Source: Paraburkholderia caledonica NBRC 102488 (GTDB lineage: Bacteria; Pseudomonadota; Gammaproteobacteria; Burkholderiales; Burkholderiaceae). From it: a stretch of 64,000 nt of DNA. A program made the position numbers and the translations under genes. The notes beneath the pieces are model-generated. The model had not been told where the DNA came from. It ran no database searches and saw only the letters and a list, made by a program, of their open reading frames with translations. Positions 53,751 to 63,094 of this stretch are shown here, piece by piece (position 1 is the first letter of the stretch; the number at the start of each line of letters is the position of its first letter). The stretch spans positions 310,001-374,000 of the forward strand of contig NZ_BAYE01000002.1 of assembly GCF_000685095.1 (NCBI RefSeq), given 5' to 3'.

Positions 53751-53823
53751 AGCAGGAGTGCGGCGAACAGCCTTGTCTTGCCGCATGCCCTCTGCCCGCC
53801 GGCATTGCCGGCGGGCTTTTTTT
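53751..53823 (+). ncRNA. Candidate small RNA ending at an orphan terminator
   Basis: A possible -10 element TATAAA (53745-53750), preceded 18 bases upstream by CTAACA (4 of 6 matches to the -35 consensus), is followed about 45 bases later by a strong Rho-independent terminator. Neither flanking gene can use this terminator as its own: the gene on the left points away from it and the MFS gene starts beyond it. A transcript of roughly 65-75 bases is therefore suggested. A very short leader peptide is the alternative. Confidence 0.3.
53794..53823 (+). terminator. Rho-independent terminator
   Basis: A perfect 10-bp stem (GCCCGCCGGC, loop ATT, GCCGGCGGGC) followed by seven T residues on the plus strand. 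It is the clearest terminator in the window, yet no plus-strand gene is recognised directly before it. Confidence 0.9.
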
Positions 53824-53917
53824 GACTCATGCGCATGAGTCGCCACAATTCCTTCATTCCCCTTTCATATCAGGAAATTCGCGTGACGAGACTAGTGTTT
53901 CTTTCGCTTGACTTACT

Positions 53918-53927
53918 TGATATATCA
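53918..53927. promoter_or_regulatory. Palindrome TGATATATCA in the OxlT promoter region
   Basis: A perfect 10-bp palindrome between TTGACT (53908-53913), a good -35-like hexamer, and the start of the MFS gene at 54027. Its position overlapping the spacer of the likely promoter suggests an operator for a dimeric regulator. No regulator gene lies next to it, so the protein that might bind is unknown. Confidence 0.35.
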
Positions 53928-54026
53928 CATACTGTATGGTTCGACCAACGCTTTCACGACGTCTAAAGGTCGGTCGCGGTGCCATCTACCGCCATCAAAA
54001 GACAAGGCATGCCAAAGGAGACAGTG

Positions 54027-55364
54027 ATGAAAACGGATCATCAGGAAGGAGCGTCGTCGTGGATAGCGTCACCGTGGGTGCAACTCGTATTCGGTGTGAT
54101 CTGCATGGCGATGATCGCCAACATGCAGTACGGCTGGACCTTGTTCGTCAATCCGATCAACGAAAAATATCAATGGGGTCGCGCGGCGATCCAGGTCGCG
54201 TTCACGATCTTCGTTGTAACCGAAACATGGCTGGTGCCCGTTGAAGGTTATCTGGTCGACAAGTACGGGCCGCGTCCCGTTGTAGTCGGGGGCGGCCTGC
54301 TATGCGGAATTGCGTGGGTGCTGAACTCGATGGCGTCGTCGCTGCCCTTGCTCTACATCGCGGCGGCAATAGGCGGCGTCGGCGCGGGCGCGGTCTACGG
54401 CACTTGTGTGGGCAACGCGCTCAAGTGGTTCCCCAATCGTCGCGGCCTTGCAGCGGGGATCACGGCAGCCGGTTTCGGTGCGGGGTCCGCAGCCACCGTC
54501 ATTCCGATCTCAAACATGATCAAGAGCAGCGGCTACGAAGCGACCTTCCTGTCGTTCGGCCTCGGCCAGGGCATCATCGTCGTCCTGCTCGGACTTGCCT
54601 TGCTCGCGCCGCCGGCCAGCCTGCTCGCCACCGCAAAAAACACGATCAAGCGCGTGGTCTACAACGCCACCCCGCGTGAAGTGGTCAGCTCGCCGGTGTT
54701 CTGGGTCATGTACCTGATGTTCGTGATGATGGCTGCGGGCGGCCTGATGGCCACCGCGCAACTCGGACCGATCGCAAAGGACTTCGGCCTGCACGACTCT
54801 CCAGTTTCGTTGCTCGGGCTGACGTTGCCGGCGCTGACGTTCGCATTGACGATCGATCGCGTGCTGAACGGTTTGACGCGGCCGTTCTTCGGCTGGATCT
54901 CGGATCGCATCGGCCGGGAAAATACGATGTTCATTGCATTCGCGATCGAAGCGGTCGGCATTCTGGCGCTGTCGAAATACGGCCAGAGCCCGGTGGCGTT
55001 CGTCGTGCTGACCGGTATCGTGTTCTTTGCGTGGGGCGAGATCTACAGCCTGTTCCCCGCCACGTGCGGCGATACGTATGGACCAAAATTCGCGGCTACG
55101 AATGCGGGCCTGCTCTATACGGCAAAAGGCACGGCTGCGCTGCTCGTGCCGTTCACCAGCGTCATTACGGCGGCAACCGGCAGCTGGCATGCCGTCTTCA
55201 TGCTTGCGTCCGGCATGGCGGCAGCCTCCGCGCTGCTCGCGCTGCTGGTGCTGAAGCCAATGCGCCGCGCGCATGCGGCTCGTCACGCGAGTCCGGCGAG
55301 CGAGAACGCCTATAGCGGCGCATTGATAAGTGAATCGGCGCGCGTCTCGGCCGACGGTGGTTGA
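54027..55364 (+). CDS. MFS transporter, oxalate/formate antiporter (OxlT) family
   Basis: A 445-residue major facilitator with 12 expected membrane segments. The start (SPWVQLVFGVICMAMIANMQYGWTLFVNPINEKYQWGRAAIQVAFTIFVVTETWLVPVEGYLVDKYGPR) and GAVYGTCVGNALKWFPNRRGLAAGITAAGFGAGSA match the oxalate:formate antiporter group. It would exchange oxalate, or a similar carboxylate, for formate across the inner membrane. AAAGGAG lies 6 bases before the ATG at 54027, which decides the start over one 16 codons upstream. No formyl-CoA transferase or oxalyl-CoA decarboxylase gene is close. Confidence 0.88.
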   Translation: MKTDHQEGASSWIASPWVQLVFGVICMAMIANMQYGWTLFVNPINEKYQWGRAAIQVAFTIFVVTETWLVPVEGYLVDKYGPRPVVVGGGLLCGIAWVLNSMASSLPLLYIAAAIGGVGAGAVYGTCVGNALKWFPNRRGLAAGITAAGFGAGSAATVIPISNMIKSSGYEATFLSFGLGQGIIVVLLGLALLAPPASLLATAKNTIKRVVYNATPREVVSSPVFWVMYLMFVMMAAGGLMATAQLGPIAKDFGLHDSPVSLLGLTLPALTFALTIDRVLNGLTRPFFGWISDRIGRENTMFIAFAIEAVGILALSKYGQSPVAFVVLTGIVFFAWGEIYSLFPATCGDTYGPKFAATNAGLLYTAKGTAALLVPFTSVITAATGSWHAVFMLASGMAAASALLALLVLKPMRRAHAARHASPASENAYSGALISESARVSADGG

Positions 55365-55596
55365 TCGGTGTTTAATCGAATGGGCCGCATCGCCGCATAG
55401 CGGCGACTGCGTGCCCGCGAATGCGGGAGTGCGATTTCCCGATCCGCTCGACCGACATGGCTGAACAGGAGCGGGAATAAAAGATTGGCTGCAGGTGTTC
55501 ACCGGACGAGGCGCGCTGTAGCCTGAGGTCTGACGAAGAGGCGAAGCGCAACTTGTAGTCGCCTCTTTCGTCAATCCACATTACCGTGAGCCACAC

Positions 55597-56052
55597 ATGA
55601 ACGTATCCGAACGCCTCGCTCAGTTGGGACTCCAGTTGCCGCCGCCGATCAACCCGCTCGGCTCGTATAGAACGGTATCCGTTTCAGGCAATCAGCTTTA
55701 CGTCTCCGGTCTCGGTCCGTTCGAAGATGGCAAGCCGCTGGTCGGCATTGTCGGCGGCGATATGTCTGTCGAAAGGGCACAGCAGGCCGCACGTCTGACA
55801 ATGCTGATGATCCTCGCCTGCGTCGATCAGGCGTGCGGGCTCGACAACATAGACAGATGCAGCCGGCTGACTGTCTACGTGCGTGCTGAACAATCGTTCA
55901 CGCAGCATCCGCAAGTGGCCAATGGCGCGAGCGACCTTCTGCTGACGTTGTTCGGTCAGAGCAAGCTTCCGGCGCGAAGCGCCCTTGGCGTGCACACGTT
56001 GCCAATGGGCATCCCCGTCGAGATCGACAGCATCTTCGAGTTGAAGGGCTGA
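55597..56052 (+). CDS. RidA/YjgF family protein
   Basis: A 151-residue protein of the Rid superfamily. The pattern VSGNQLYVSGLGPFEDGKPLVGIVGGDMSVERAQQAARLTMLMILACVDQACG and the C-terminal LPARSALGVHTLPMGIPVEIDSIFEL fit the family, with the Arg in PARSA that binds the imine substrate carboxylate. It resembles the longer Rid subgroups rather than canonical RidA. Members remove reactive enamine/imine intermediates. It follows the MFS gene by 232 bases and converges with the AraC gene. Confidence 0.88.
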   Translation: MNVSERLAQLGLQLPPPINPLGSYRTVSVSGNQLYVSGLGPFEDGKPLVGIVGGDMSVERAQQAARLTMLMILACVDQACGLDNIDRCSRLTVYVRAEQSFTQHPQVANGASDLLLTLFGQSKLPARSALGVHTLPMGIPVEIDSIFELKG

Positions 56053-56076
56053 ACATGAGCCGGCACGCCCAAGAAA

Positions 56077-57027
56077 CTACTCGCCATATCCCACGCCGTT
56101 GCGGCGCCTTAACTGCACCACATCGCGAAGCGGAGGCGCCCCGAACAGCCGGCTATATTCGCGGCTGAACTGCGAAGGGCTGTCATACCCGACCCTGACA
56201 GCCACCGACCCGACATCGCCCTTCTGTCCAAGCAGCAGCTTTCGGGCTTCGTGAAGCCGCAATTGCTTCTGATACTGCAGCGGACTCAGCGTCGTGACGT
56301 TCTTGAAGTGATGATGGAACGACGACACGCTCATGTTCACCTCTTGCGCCAGCATCTCGACCCGCAAGATTTCGGTGTAGTGATTCTGGATCCATTCGAT
56401 CGCGCGCGCGATCCGGTAGGTCTGACTCCCATTCACGGCAATGTGCCTCAACCGCTTGCCCTGCTCGCTGGTCATCAATCGGTAGAGCAGTTCCTTTTCG
56501 ATGAGCGGCGCGAGAACCGGAATGTCACCCGGAGTATCGAGCAATCGCACGAGTCGCAGCGCCGCGTCGAAAACCGGTGCGGACAGCGAGCCCACCGCGA
56601 TGCCTTCGCCCGCCGACACGGCCCCCGGTTCCGGCAGACACAACTGGGTCGCCAGTTCCGCGATGGACTGCAGATCGAGCGTGAGCTTCACGCACAAATA
56701 AGGTGCTTCGGACGACGCTCGCGTGACCTGCGATGTCATCGGCAGATCGACGGACGTCACGAGGCAATGCAGATGATCGTAGTCGTAAGCCTGCCCCGCG
56801 ACCACGACCCGCTTGGCCCCTTGCGCCGCGAACACGAACGCGGAGTTCGTCACGCCGCAGCCAAGATCGGCGGGCGCCGAGTATCGGTAGAAAGCGAGCG
56901 AGGGAATCGCCGTCTGATGCGCGCCGTCGACTGGGGCGAACCGGCTGACGAGTGCGGCCAGTTCGCGGCGTGCCGCTTCGCGCGACGCCGAGGGATCCAT
57001 CCCGGAAGAAGCCAGATTCATGTGCAT
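56077..57027 (-). CDS. AraC-family regulator, divergent from iorAB-like genes
   Basis: A 316-residue regulator. The N-terminal cupin-like sensor region (AraC_N type, about 40-190) is followed by the paired helix-turn-helix domain ([87 protein letters not shown]). It resembles YqhC-like regulators that sense aldehydes. It is divergent from the molybdenum hydroxylase genes 180 bases away, which makes them its likely targets. Confidence 0.92.
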   Translation of the reverse strand: MHMNLASSGMDPSASREAARRELAALVSRFAPVDGAHQTAIPSLAFYRYSAPADLGCGVTNSAFVFAAQGAKRVVVAGQAYDYDHLHCLVTSVDLPMTSQVTRASSEAPYLCVKLTLDLQSIAELATQLCLPEPGAVSAGEGIAVGSLSAPVFDAALRLVRLLDTPGDIPVLAPLIEKELLYRLMTSEQGKRLRHIAVNGSQTYRIARAIEWIQNHYTEILRVEMLAQEVNMSVSSFHHHFKNVTTLSPLQYQKQLRLHEARKLLLGQKGDVGSVAVRVGYDSPSQFSREYSRLFGAPPLRDVVQLRRRNGVGYGE

Positions 57028-57206
57028 TGAACTCCGTTGACGGAAGCGAGCATACTCAACCGCTGCCGGACTGCCACCTCCGGCTCGTTGGATTTGCAGA
57101 ATTGTTCAATATTTTTGCAGGATTGTGTAAGCAGAACGCCCAGCCGTCGTTCACACTGCCGCGTACACCCGGCGCCAAGTTCGGGCTTTCCCCACGGAGA
57201 GGTTCC

Positions 57207-57668
57207 ATGTCCACATCGTTTGTCCTGAACGGCAAGAACGTCACGCTCGACGCCGATCCCACCACGCCGCTCCTCTGGGCAATTCGCGAGAACGCCGGCC
57301 TGCACGGCACCAAGTTCGGCTGCGGCATGGCGCAATGCGGCGCCTGCACGGTTCATCTCGAAGGCGAGGCCACGCGTTCGTGCGTGCTGCCGCTCGCCGC
57401 CGTCGCGGGCAAGCGCATCACGACCATCGAAGGTATCGAAAGCCGGCCCGCGAAGGCGATCCAGGCCGCATGGGTCAAGTTGCAGGTGCCGCAGTGCGGA
57501 TACTGCCAGTCCGGACAGATCATGTCGGCCACAGCCTTGCTCGAACACAACGCCACGCCCACCGACGCGGACATCGACGCTGCGATGAACGGCAATCTGT
57601 GCCGCTGCGCAACTTACACCCGCATACGCGCGGCCATCCACGAAGCCGCCGCCACCCTGAAGGCCTGA
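57207..57668 (+). CDS. [2Fe-2S] subunit of an IorA-type molybdenum hydroxylase
   Basis: A 153-residue small subunit of a xanthine-oxidase-family enzyme. The plant-type [2Fe-2S] cluster is bound by Cys39, Cys44 and Cys47 (CGMAQCGAC) and Cys59; the second cluster by Cys97 and Cys100 (CGYC) and Cys132 and Cys134 (CRC). GGAGAGG lies 4 bases before the ATG at 57207; the frame is open further upstream but without a start signal. It passes electrons from the molybdenum subunit encoded 2 bases downstream. There is no FAD subunit, as in isoquinoline 1-oxidoreductase (IorAB). Confidence 0.95.
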   Translation: MSTSFVLNGKNVTLDADPTTPLLWAIRENAGLHGTKFGCGMAQCGACTVHLEGEATRSCVLPLAAVAGKRITTIEGIESRPAKAIQAAWVKLQVPQCGYCQSGQIMSATALLEHNATPTDADIDAAMNGNLCRCATYTRIRAAIHEAAATLKA

Positions 57669-57670
57669 CC

Positions 57671-59893
57671 ATGACGACCGGATCTGATCTCACCGACGCA
57701 GTGCGCCCGTCGCGCCGGACCTTCCTCAAAGCAGCCGGCGCCGTCGCCGCCGTCGGCGCGAACATCGGCCTCACCATCGGCTTCGAGTGGGCGGGCATGG
57801 GCCGCCGCGCGCTCGCCGCCACGATGCCCGAGGCGACGTTTGCACCCAACGCCTTTCTGCGGGTCGCGCCCGACAACAGCGTGACCGTCATCGCGAAGCA
57901 CGTCGAGATGGGCCAGGGCGCGTACACCGGTATCGCGACGATCGTCGCCGAAGAACTGGACGCGAACTGGCAGGACGTACGTGTCGAAAGCGCGCCCGCC
58001 GACGCAAAGCGCTACGCGAATCTGGCCTTCGGCACGATGCAGGGCACGGGCGGCAGCTCGGCAATGGCGAACTCGTGGATGCAATTGCGCGAAGCGGGAG
58101 CGAAAGCGCGTGCAATGCTGGTCTCGGCCGCCGCCGCGCAATGGCAGGTGCCCACAACGGAACTCGTGACGCGCGACGGCAGCGTGCATCACGCGGCCAC
58201 GAACCGCAGCGCAACCTACGGCTCGCTCGCGTCGGCCGCGGCACGGCTGCCGGTGCCGCAGAAGGTCGCGCTCAAATCGCCGAAAGATTTCCGTTTGATC
58301 GGCCATCGGTTGCCGCGCGTCGACGTGCCGCCGAAAACCGACGGCACCGCGCAGTTCACGCTCGACGTCACGTTTCCCGGCATGCTGGTCGCGCTGCTGC
58401 AGCGTCCGCCGCTCTTCGGCGCGACGGTCAAGTCGTTCGACGCGTCGGCGGCGAAAGCAGTGCCCGGCGTCGTGTCGGTCGTGCAGGTGCCGGGCGGCGT
58501 CGCGGTGGTCGCAAAGGGCTTCTGGGCGGCGAAACAGGGCCGCGATGCGCTGAAGGTCGAATGGGACGATTCGAAGGCGGAAAAGCGCAGCTCGGACACC
58601 ATCATGGCCGAATACAGGCGGCTCGCCGAGCAGCCGGGCGCATCCGCCCGCAAGGACGGCAACGCGGAGCAGGCGCTTTCAGGCGCGCCGAAGAAAATTT
58701 CCGCATCGTACTCGTTCCCATATCTCGCTCACGCGCCGATGGAGCCGCTCGACGCCGTCGTCAAGCTCACGGCCAATAGCTGTGAGATCTGGGCCGGCGA
58801 TCAGTTCCAGACCGTCGACCAGGCCAATGCCGCGCGCACGGCCGGGCTCGATCCGCAGCAGGTGAAAATTCACACGCTGTATGCGGGCGGCAGCTTCGGT
58901 CGGCGTGCGAATACGCGCTCGGACTATATCGTCGAGGCCGTGTCGATCGCTCGGGCGCTGGGCGCGAACGGCACGCCGGTCAAGCTGCAATGGACCCGCG
59001 AAGACGACATCCACGGCGGCCTGTATCGGCCCATGTATTTCCACAAACTGGACGCAGGGCTGACAGCGGACGGCAAGCTCGTCGGCTGGCGGCACCGGAT
59101 TGTCGGCCAGTCGATCCTCGGCGACACGCCGTTCGCGAGCGTCATGGTGAAAAACGGGATCGACGCGACCTCGGTCGAGGGCGCCGCCAACCTGGCCTAC
59201 GCGATTCCCAACATCTCGGTCGAACTGACGACCACCCAGACCGGTGTGCCGGTGCTGTGGTGGCGCGTGGTCGGCAGCTCGCATACGGCATTTGCGGTCG
59301 AGGCGTTCATCGACGAAGCTGCGCACGCCGCAGGCAAGGACCCGTTCGCTTTCCGCCGCGATCTGCTCGCGCACGAACCGCGCATGCGTGCCGTGCTCGA
59401 ACTCGCCGCGCAGAAAGCCGGCTGGGACCCTGCCAAACCGTTGCCTAAGGGCCGCGGGCGCGGCATCGCCGTCGCCGAAGCGTTCAAGACGTTTGTCGCG
59501 CAAGTGGCCGAGGTTTCCGTCGATCAGGACGGCAACGTGAAAGTGGAGCGCGTTGTCTGTGCGGTGGACTGCGGCACGCCGATCAATCCGGACGTGATCG
59601 CGGCGCAGATGGAAGGCGGGATCGGTTTTGGCCTCGGCGCGGCGTTGCACAGCGCGATCACGTTGAAAGACGGCAAGGTCGAGCAGAACAATTTCGACTC
59701 TTATCAGGTGCTGCGAATCGCCGAAATGCCGAAAGTCGAGGTGCATATCGTGCAGTCTGGCGAAGCACCGACGGGCGTCGGCGAGCCCGGTGTCGCGCCA
59801 GTCGGGCCGGCGGTTGCCAACGCGATTTTTGCAGCCACCGGCAAACGGCTTTACGACTTGCCGTTCCCGGCCGCTGCGGGAAAAACCGTCTGA
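57671..59893 (+). CDS. Molybdopterin subunit of an IorB-type hydroxylase/aldehyde oxidase
   Basis: A 740-residue large subunit. A twin-arginine signal ([26 protein letters not shown], about residues 11-36) directs it to the periplasm with its iron-sulfur partner. The molybdenum domain shows [45 protein letters not shown] and the final [18 protein letters not shown] with the catalytic Glu in GEPG. Related enzymes hydroxylate N-heteroaromatics or oxidise aldehydes. It starts 2 bases after the small subunit gene. A longer frame beginning at 57335 overlaps the small subunit and is not used. No XdhC-like maturation gene is adjacent. Confidence 0.94.
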   Translation: MTTGSDLTDAVRPSRRTFLKAAGAVAAVGANIGLTIGFEWAGMGRRALAATMPEATFAPNAFLRVAPDNSVTVIAKHVEMGQGAYTGIATIVAEELDANWQDVRVESAPADAKRYANLAFGTMQGTGGSSAMANSWMQLREAGAKARAMLVSAAAAQWQVPTTELVTRDGSVHHAATNRSATYGSLASAAARLPVPQKVALKSPKDFRLIGHRLPRVDVPPKTDGTAQFTLDVTFPGMLVALLQRPPLFGATVKSFDASAAKAVPGVVSVVQVPGGVAVVAKGFWAAKQGRDALKVEWDDSKAEKRSSDTIMAEYRRLAEQPGASARKDGNAEQALSGAPKKISASYSFPYLAHAPMEPLDAVVKLTANSCEIWAGDQFQTVDQANAARTAGLDPQQVKIHTLYAGGSFGRRANTRSDYIVEAVSIARALGANGTPVKLQWTREDDIHGGLYRPMYFHKLDAGLTADGKLVGWRHRIVGQSILGDTPFASVMVKNGIDATSVEGAANLAYAIPNISVELTTTQTGVPVLWWRVVGSSHTAFAVEAFIDEAAHAAGKDPFAFRRDLLAHEPRMRAVLELAAQKAGWDPAKPLPKGRGRGIAVAEAFKTFVAQVAEVSVDQDGNVKVERVVCAVDCGTPINPDVIAAQMEGGIGFGLGAALHSAITLKDGKVEQNNFDSYQVLRIAEMPKVEVHIVQSGEAPTGVGEPGVAPVGPAVANAIFAATGKRLYDLPFPAAAGKTV

Positions 59894-59901
59894 CAGGCAC
59901 T

Positions 59902-59937
59902 CGCGAGGCGACTGGCTTTTCGGCCGGAAGCCTCGCG
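59902..59937. terminator. Hairpin after the iorB-like gene, without T run
   Basis: An inverted repeat of 8 bp (CGCGAGGC ... GCCTCGCG) with a 20-base loop begins 9 bases after the stop of the large subunit gene. There is no T run, so it is at best a weak or factor-assisted terminator, or an mRNA-stabilising hairpin. Confidence 0.4.
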
Positions 59938-60040
59938 GCCAGAGCACGACACCGTGACTAACATATTGAAAATAATTAAATAAACGTCCCGATGTGTCGA
60001 TAACAGGTTCAGCCGCTTTTCCGTTGCGGTTGGACTTCAC

Positions 60041-62119
60041 ATGCAGAGCTCATACAACCCTTGGCTAGTGGCAATGTCGTTTGTCGTGGCGACGCTCGCG
60101 TCGTACACGGCACTCGACCTCACGGGCCGCATCTTCGTGCTGGCGTCGCCGCGGTTGCGGCACGTCTGGCGCATGGGCGGCGCGGCGGCGCTCGGCGTCG
60201 GCATCTGGTCGATGCACTTCGTGGCCATGCTGGCATTTTCGCTGCCGATTCCGCTCGGGTACGATTTCGCGGACACGGCCTATTCACTCGCACTGGCTAT
60301 GGGCGCGTCGTATCTCGCGCTGTGCCTCACCACTCAGGCTCGGATTACCGCCACGCGTCTGCTGGCAGGCGGCGCCTTCATGGGCGCAGGCATCGCAGGC
60401 ATGCACTACAGCGGTATGGCCGCTTTGCGAATGTCGCCCGGCATCGCCTATCGACCGGCGTGGTTCGCTGCTTCGCTCGCGATTGCCGTGGGCGCTTCAA
60501 CGGCCGCACTGTGGATGGCGCGCGCGCTCAGTAACGACGACGCACGACACGTGCTGCGCAAGCGCTTCGGCGCAGCCCTCGTCATGGGCGTCGCGATCAG
60601 CGGCATGCATTACGCCGGCATGGCCGCCGCCGAGTTCGCGGCAGACGCGATCTGCGGCGCGGCGGCTGGCGTGAATGCCGCATGGCTCGCCACTTCGGTG
60701 ATCCTGTTCACGTTCGCGATACTGATCGTCACGTTGTTGCTGTCGCGTTTCGATGCGCGCACGAGCTTTCTCGTCGGTGCGGTGTCGAAACTCAACGGGC
60801 AGATTCTGCGTCTCGCCACGCTCGACACGCTGACCGGACTGCCGAACCGCGCCACGCTGACCGATCGCATCGAGCGAGCGATTCATGCCTCGCGCCGGCA
60901 ACGCTCGCTCTTCGCGATCCTCTTCATGGATCTGGACGGTTTCAAGACGATCAACGACTCGCTCGGCCACTCGGCCGGCGACCAGGTACTGTCCGCGTTC
61001 GCGCAACGCTTGCTGGTTTGCGTGCGCGCCGGCGACACCGTCGCGCGCCTCGGCGGCGACGAATTCGTGGTGCTGTCGGAAAACCTGGCTTCGCGCAACG
61101 ACGCGGCCGCGCTCGCCGAAGGAGTGCTCGAGCGCATGCGGCGCGACACATGGGCCGACTCACAACCGCTTCAGGTGATGCCAAGCATCGGCATTGCGTT
61201 GTTTCCCGAGGACGGCGACACGGTCGACACGCTGCTCAAGCATGCGGACGCCGCAATGTACGAAGCGAAGCGCGCCGGCCGCAGCACCTACCGCTTCTTC
61301 GAACGGAGCATGAACGAAGCCGCGACCCGCACGCTGCAGATCCAGAACGCGTTGCGCGAGGCGTTGGCCGAACGTCATTTCACGCTGCACTTCCAGCCCA
61401 AATTCGACGGCAAGAGCGAGTCGCTTGCCGGTGCCGAAGCGCTGATCCGTTTGCACCATCCGCAACTGGGCACGCTTGCACCGCTCGAATTCATTCCAAT
61501 CGCAGAACGCTCCGGGCAGATCGTGCAGATCGGCTACTGGGTATTGCGCGAGGCGTGCCGGCAGATTCGCCGCTGGTCCGCGCAAGGCCTGCCGCCGGTC
61601 AAGGTGGCGATCAACCTGTCACCGCGCCAGCTATTGCAGGCGGATCTCGTGCCGACCATGCTCGATATCGTGAAGGCAGAGGGCGTCAGATGCGAACAGA
61701 TCATGTTCGAGATCACCGAAACGGTGGCAATGCATGACGCGCCGCGAACCATCGAGATGCTTCGAGAATTCCAGGCAAGCGGCTTTGAAATAGCAATCGA
61801 CGATTTCGGCACCGGCTATTCCAGCCTCGCGTATCTGCAACGGTTTCGCGTAAAGCAACTGAAGATCGACCGCTTCTTCACCAACGGTCTCGATGCTCAC
61901 GGCGCCGAAGGCAGCGCGATCGTCTCGGCGATCATCGCACTCGCGCATTCGCTGGAAATGGATGTGGTGGCCGAAGGCGTCGAAACCGAGTCGCAACTGC
62001 ACATGCTCAAGGCGATGCGGTGCGACGAGATGCAGGGCTTCCTGCTCGGCAAGCCGCTGACGGCGGACGACTTCGGCGATTTCCTGCGGGGAACGGCGGC
62101 GACGGCAGAGGTCTGCTAA
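60041..62119 (+). CDS. MHYT-GGDEF-EAL cyclic-di-GMP turnover protein
   Basis: A 692-residue inner-membrane signalling protein. The N-terminal sensor has seven membrane segments with three MHYT-type motifs (SMHFVAM, GMHYSGMAAL, GMHYAGMAAAEF), proposed to bind copper and sense O2, CO or NO. The GGDEF domain (about 260-425) has the intact active site RLGGDEFVVL, so it may make c-di-GMP. The EAL domain (about 440-680) has GAEALIRL, IDDFGTGYSSL and VVAEGVET, so it may also hydrolyse c-di-GMP. Both activities look possible. The upstream gap is short and AT-rich (59960-59985). It is monocistronic. Confidence 0.95.
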   Translation: MQSSYNPWLVAMSFVVATLASYTALDLTGRIFVLASPRLRHVWRMGGAAALGVGIWSMHFVAMLAFSLPIPLGYDFADTAYSLALAMGASYLALCLTTQARITATRLLAGGAFMGAGIAGMHYSGMAALRMSPGIAYRPAWFAASLAIAVGASTAALWMARALSNDDARHVLRKRFGAALVMGVAISGMHYAGMAAAEFAADAICGAAAGVNAAWLATSVILFTFAILIVTLLLSRFDARTSFLVGAVSKLNGQILRLATLDTLTGLPNRATLTDRIERAIHASRRQRSLFAILFMDLDGFKTINDSLGHSAGDQVLSAFAQRLLVCVRAGDTVARLGGDEFVVLSENLASRNDAAALAEGVLERMRRDTWADSQPLQVMPSIGIALFPEDGDTVDTLLKHADAAMYEAKRAGRSTYRFFERSMNEAATRTLQIQNALREALAERHFTLHFQPKFDGKSESLAGAEALIRLHHPQLGTLAPLEFIPIAERSGQIVQIGYWVLREACRQIRRWSAQGLPPVKVAINLSPRQLLQADLVPTMLDIVKAEGVRCEQIMFEITETVAMHDAPRTIEMLREFQASGFEIAIDDFGTGYSSLAYLQRFRVKQLKIDRFFTNGLDAHGAEGSAIVSAIIALAHSLEMDVVAEGVETESQLHMLKAMRCDEMQGFLLGKPLTADDFGDFLRGTAATAEVC

Positions 62120-62124
62120 TCGGC

Positions 62125-62156
62125 GCAACCGGGGCAACCAGCGCAGCGCCGGTTGC
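62125..62156. terminator. Inverted repeat between convergent genes, without T run
   Basis: A perfect 8-bp inverted repeat (GCAACCGG ... CCGGTTGC) with a 16-base loop lies between the convergent MHYT-GGDEF-EAL and bactofilin genes. It could serve both directions, but no T run follows on either side, so the terminator call is weak. Confidence 0.4.
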
Positions 62157-62176
62157 TGCTGTAGATGAGATCAGAG

Positions 62177-62593
62177 TCAGTCGCGCGCGACGTCGGCTAT
62201 CGAGGTAAGCGGGGCCGTCGCCTGAGCGACGTCGTGCCGCGTGAGCTTGCCATCCACCGTCGCGCCGCAATCCATGCGCAATTGCTGATAGTAGATGTTG
62301 CCGGTCACATGCGCATTGACCTGCAACTCGACGAAATGATCGGCAATCACGTCGCCGACTATCTTGCCGTTGATCATCACGTCGTAACCGTGCACGTTTC
62401 CTTCAATCGATCCCCGGTCGCTCAGCACGAGCAGCGTCTGGCCGCCGGGCTCGCCTCTGACGTTACCCTTTACGTGACCGTCGAGGCGCAGTCCGTCGGT
62501 GAACTGAAGATCACCCGCGATGCGCACGTCGTGCGCGATCAGTGTGGCGAGCTTCGTTTGCTGAATGCCCGCGGCTTTTTTCTTGCTGAACAT
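62177..62593 (-). CDS. Bactofilin (polymer-forming cytoskeletal protein)
   Basis: A 138-residue bactofilin. After a short N-terminal tail (MFSKKKAAGIQQTKLATLI) comes the repetitive right-handed beta-helix core (VRIAGDLQFTDGLRLDGHVKGNVRGEPGG, LVLSDRGSIEGNVHGYDVMINGKIVGDVIADHFVELQVNAHVTGNIYYQQLRMDCGATVDGKL). Bactofilins form non-polar filaments that place envelope enzymes. ATG 62593 has GGAG 7 bases upstream. The genes just upstream encode a membrane coiled-coil protein and an M23 peptidase, a pairing also known for shape-determining bactofilins such as Helicobacter CcmA. Confidence 0.95.
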   Translation of the reverse strand: MFSKKKAAGIQQTKLATLIAHDVRIAGDLQFTDGLRLDGHVKGNVRGEPGGQTLLVLSDRGSIEGNVHGYDVMINGKIVGDVIADHFVELQVNAHVTGNIYYQQLRMDCGATVDGKLTRHDVAQATAPLTSIADVARD

Positions 62594-62671
62594 AAGTACT
62601 CCGGAAATGTAGAGGTGTGTCGCGTGGATCATGTCGATGCCGCGTCGGCGTCTAGTGGCGTCTAGCGGCGC

Positions 62672-63094
62672 CTAGCGGCGAGACGTGGCGGTCTGTGCGA
62701 GTGGCTGCTTGATTGTCTGCATGGGCGGCGCGCTTCTCTTCTGGCCACGCAGGAACTGCAATTCTTCGTTGAGCCGCGCGACGTCGGCAGCGGCGTTATC
62801 GGCCGTTTTCTGCACTGCCGCGCGCGCCGCCGACTCCTGCGCTAAAGCAAGGCGCGCGCGGGCCAGCTCGATCTGCCCTGTGCGCTGATCGTCAGAAGCC
62901 GGAAGGCATTGCGTGAGCGGCCTACCGCTGCCGCGCGTCACGCCGATGACCACGCCAGCTCCGCCGGCGAGCGCACTGAGCGCGCAAACAAGCGCCCATA
63001 CGGCGATGCGATAACGCACAGAGCGCACCGGCGCAAGCGTGTAAGCGCGACGCGTCAGAGCGTCGGCATGGCGGGACAGAATGGGATCAGCCAT
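62672..63094 (-). CDS. Membrane-anchored coiled-coil protein
   Basis: A 140-residue protein with one membrane segment (VRYRIAVWALVCALSALAGGAGVVIGV, about residues 26-52) and an Ala/Glu/Gln/Arg-rich coiled coil (about 68-115, IELARARLALAQESAARAAVQKTADNAAADVARLNEELQFLRGQ), so that the coil probably lies in the periplasm. The ATG at 63094 overlaps the end of the M23 gene by 8 bases, giving tight coupling. It may link the peptidase to the bactofilin. Its family is not known to me with certainty; DUF6776-like proteins in similar loci have this layout. Confidence 0.75.
   Translation of the reverse strand: MADPILSRHADALTRRAYTLAPVRSVRYRIAVWALVCALSALAGGAGVVIGVTRGSGRPLTQCLPASDDQRTGQIELARARLALAQESAARAAVQKTADNAAADVARLNEELQFLRGQKRSAPPMQTIKQPLAQTATSRR

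Larger units (their letters stand above)
53566..54026. other. Intergenic region with orphan terminator and OxlT promoter
   Basis: About 460 bases between divergent genes. The segment 53700-53760 is AT-rich and is followed by a strong terminator although no gene lies between, which suggests a short transcript (listed separately). Further on, TTGACT (53908-53913) and the perfect palindrome TGATATATCA (53918-53927) lie about 100 bases before the MFS gene and look like a promoter with an operator. Confidence 0.5.

Noticed and set aside
54510..55574. Minus-strand frame of 354 codons opposite the OxlT-type gene
   Set aside because: Shadow of the MFS gene; composition (many Arg, Gln, His) does not fit a real protein.
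57335..57670. N-terminal extension of the molybdenum subunit by 112 residues
   Set aside because: It overlaps the iron-sulfur subunit gene in another frame, and ATG 57671 gives a standard twin-arginine start directly after that gene.
58679..60040. Long minus-strand frame of 453 codons opposite the molybdenum subunit gene
   Set aside because: It is antisense to a gene with clear family motifs; its product is rich in Arg, His and Asp in the pattern of a codon-complement shadow and has no recognisable domain.
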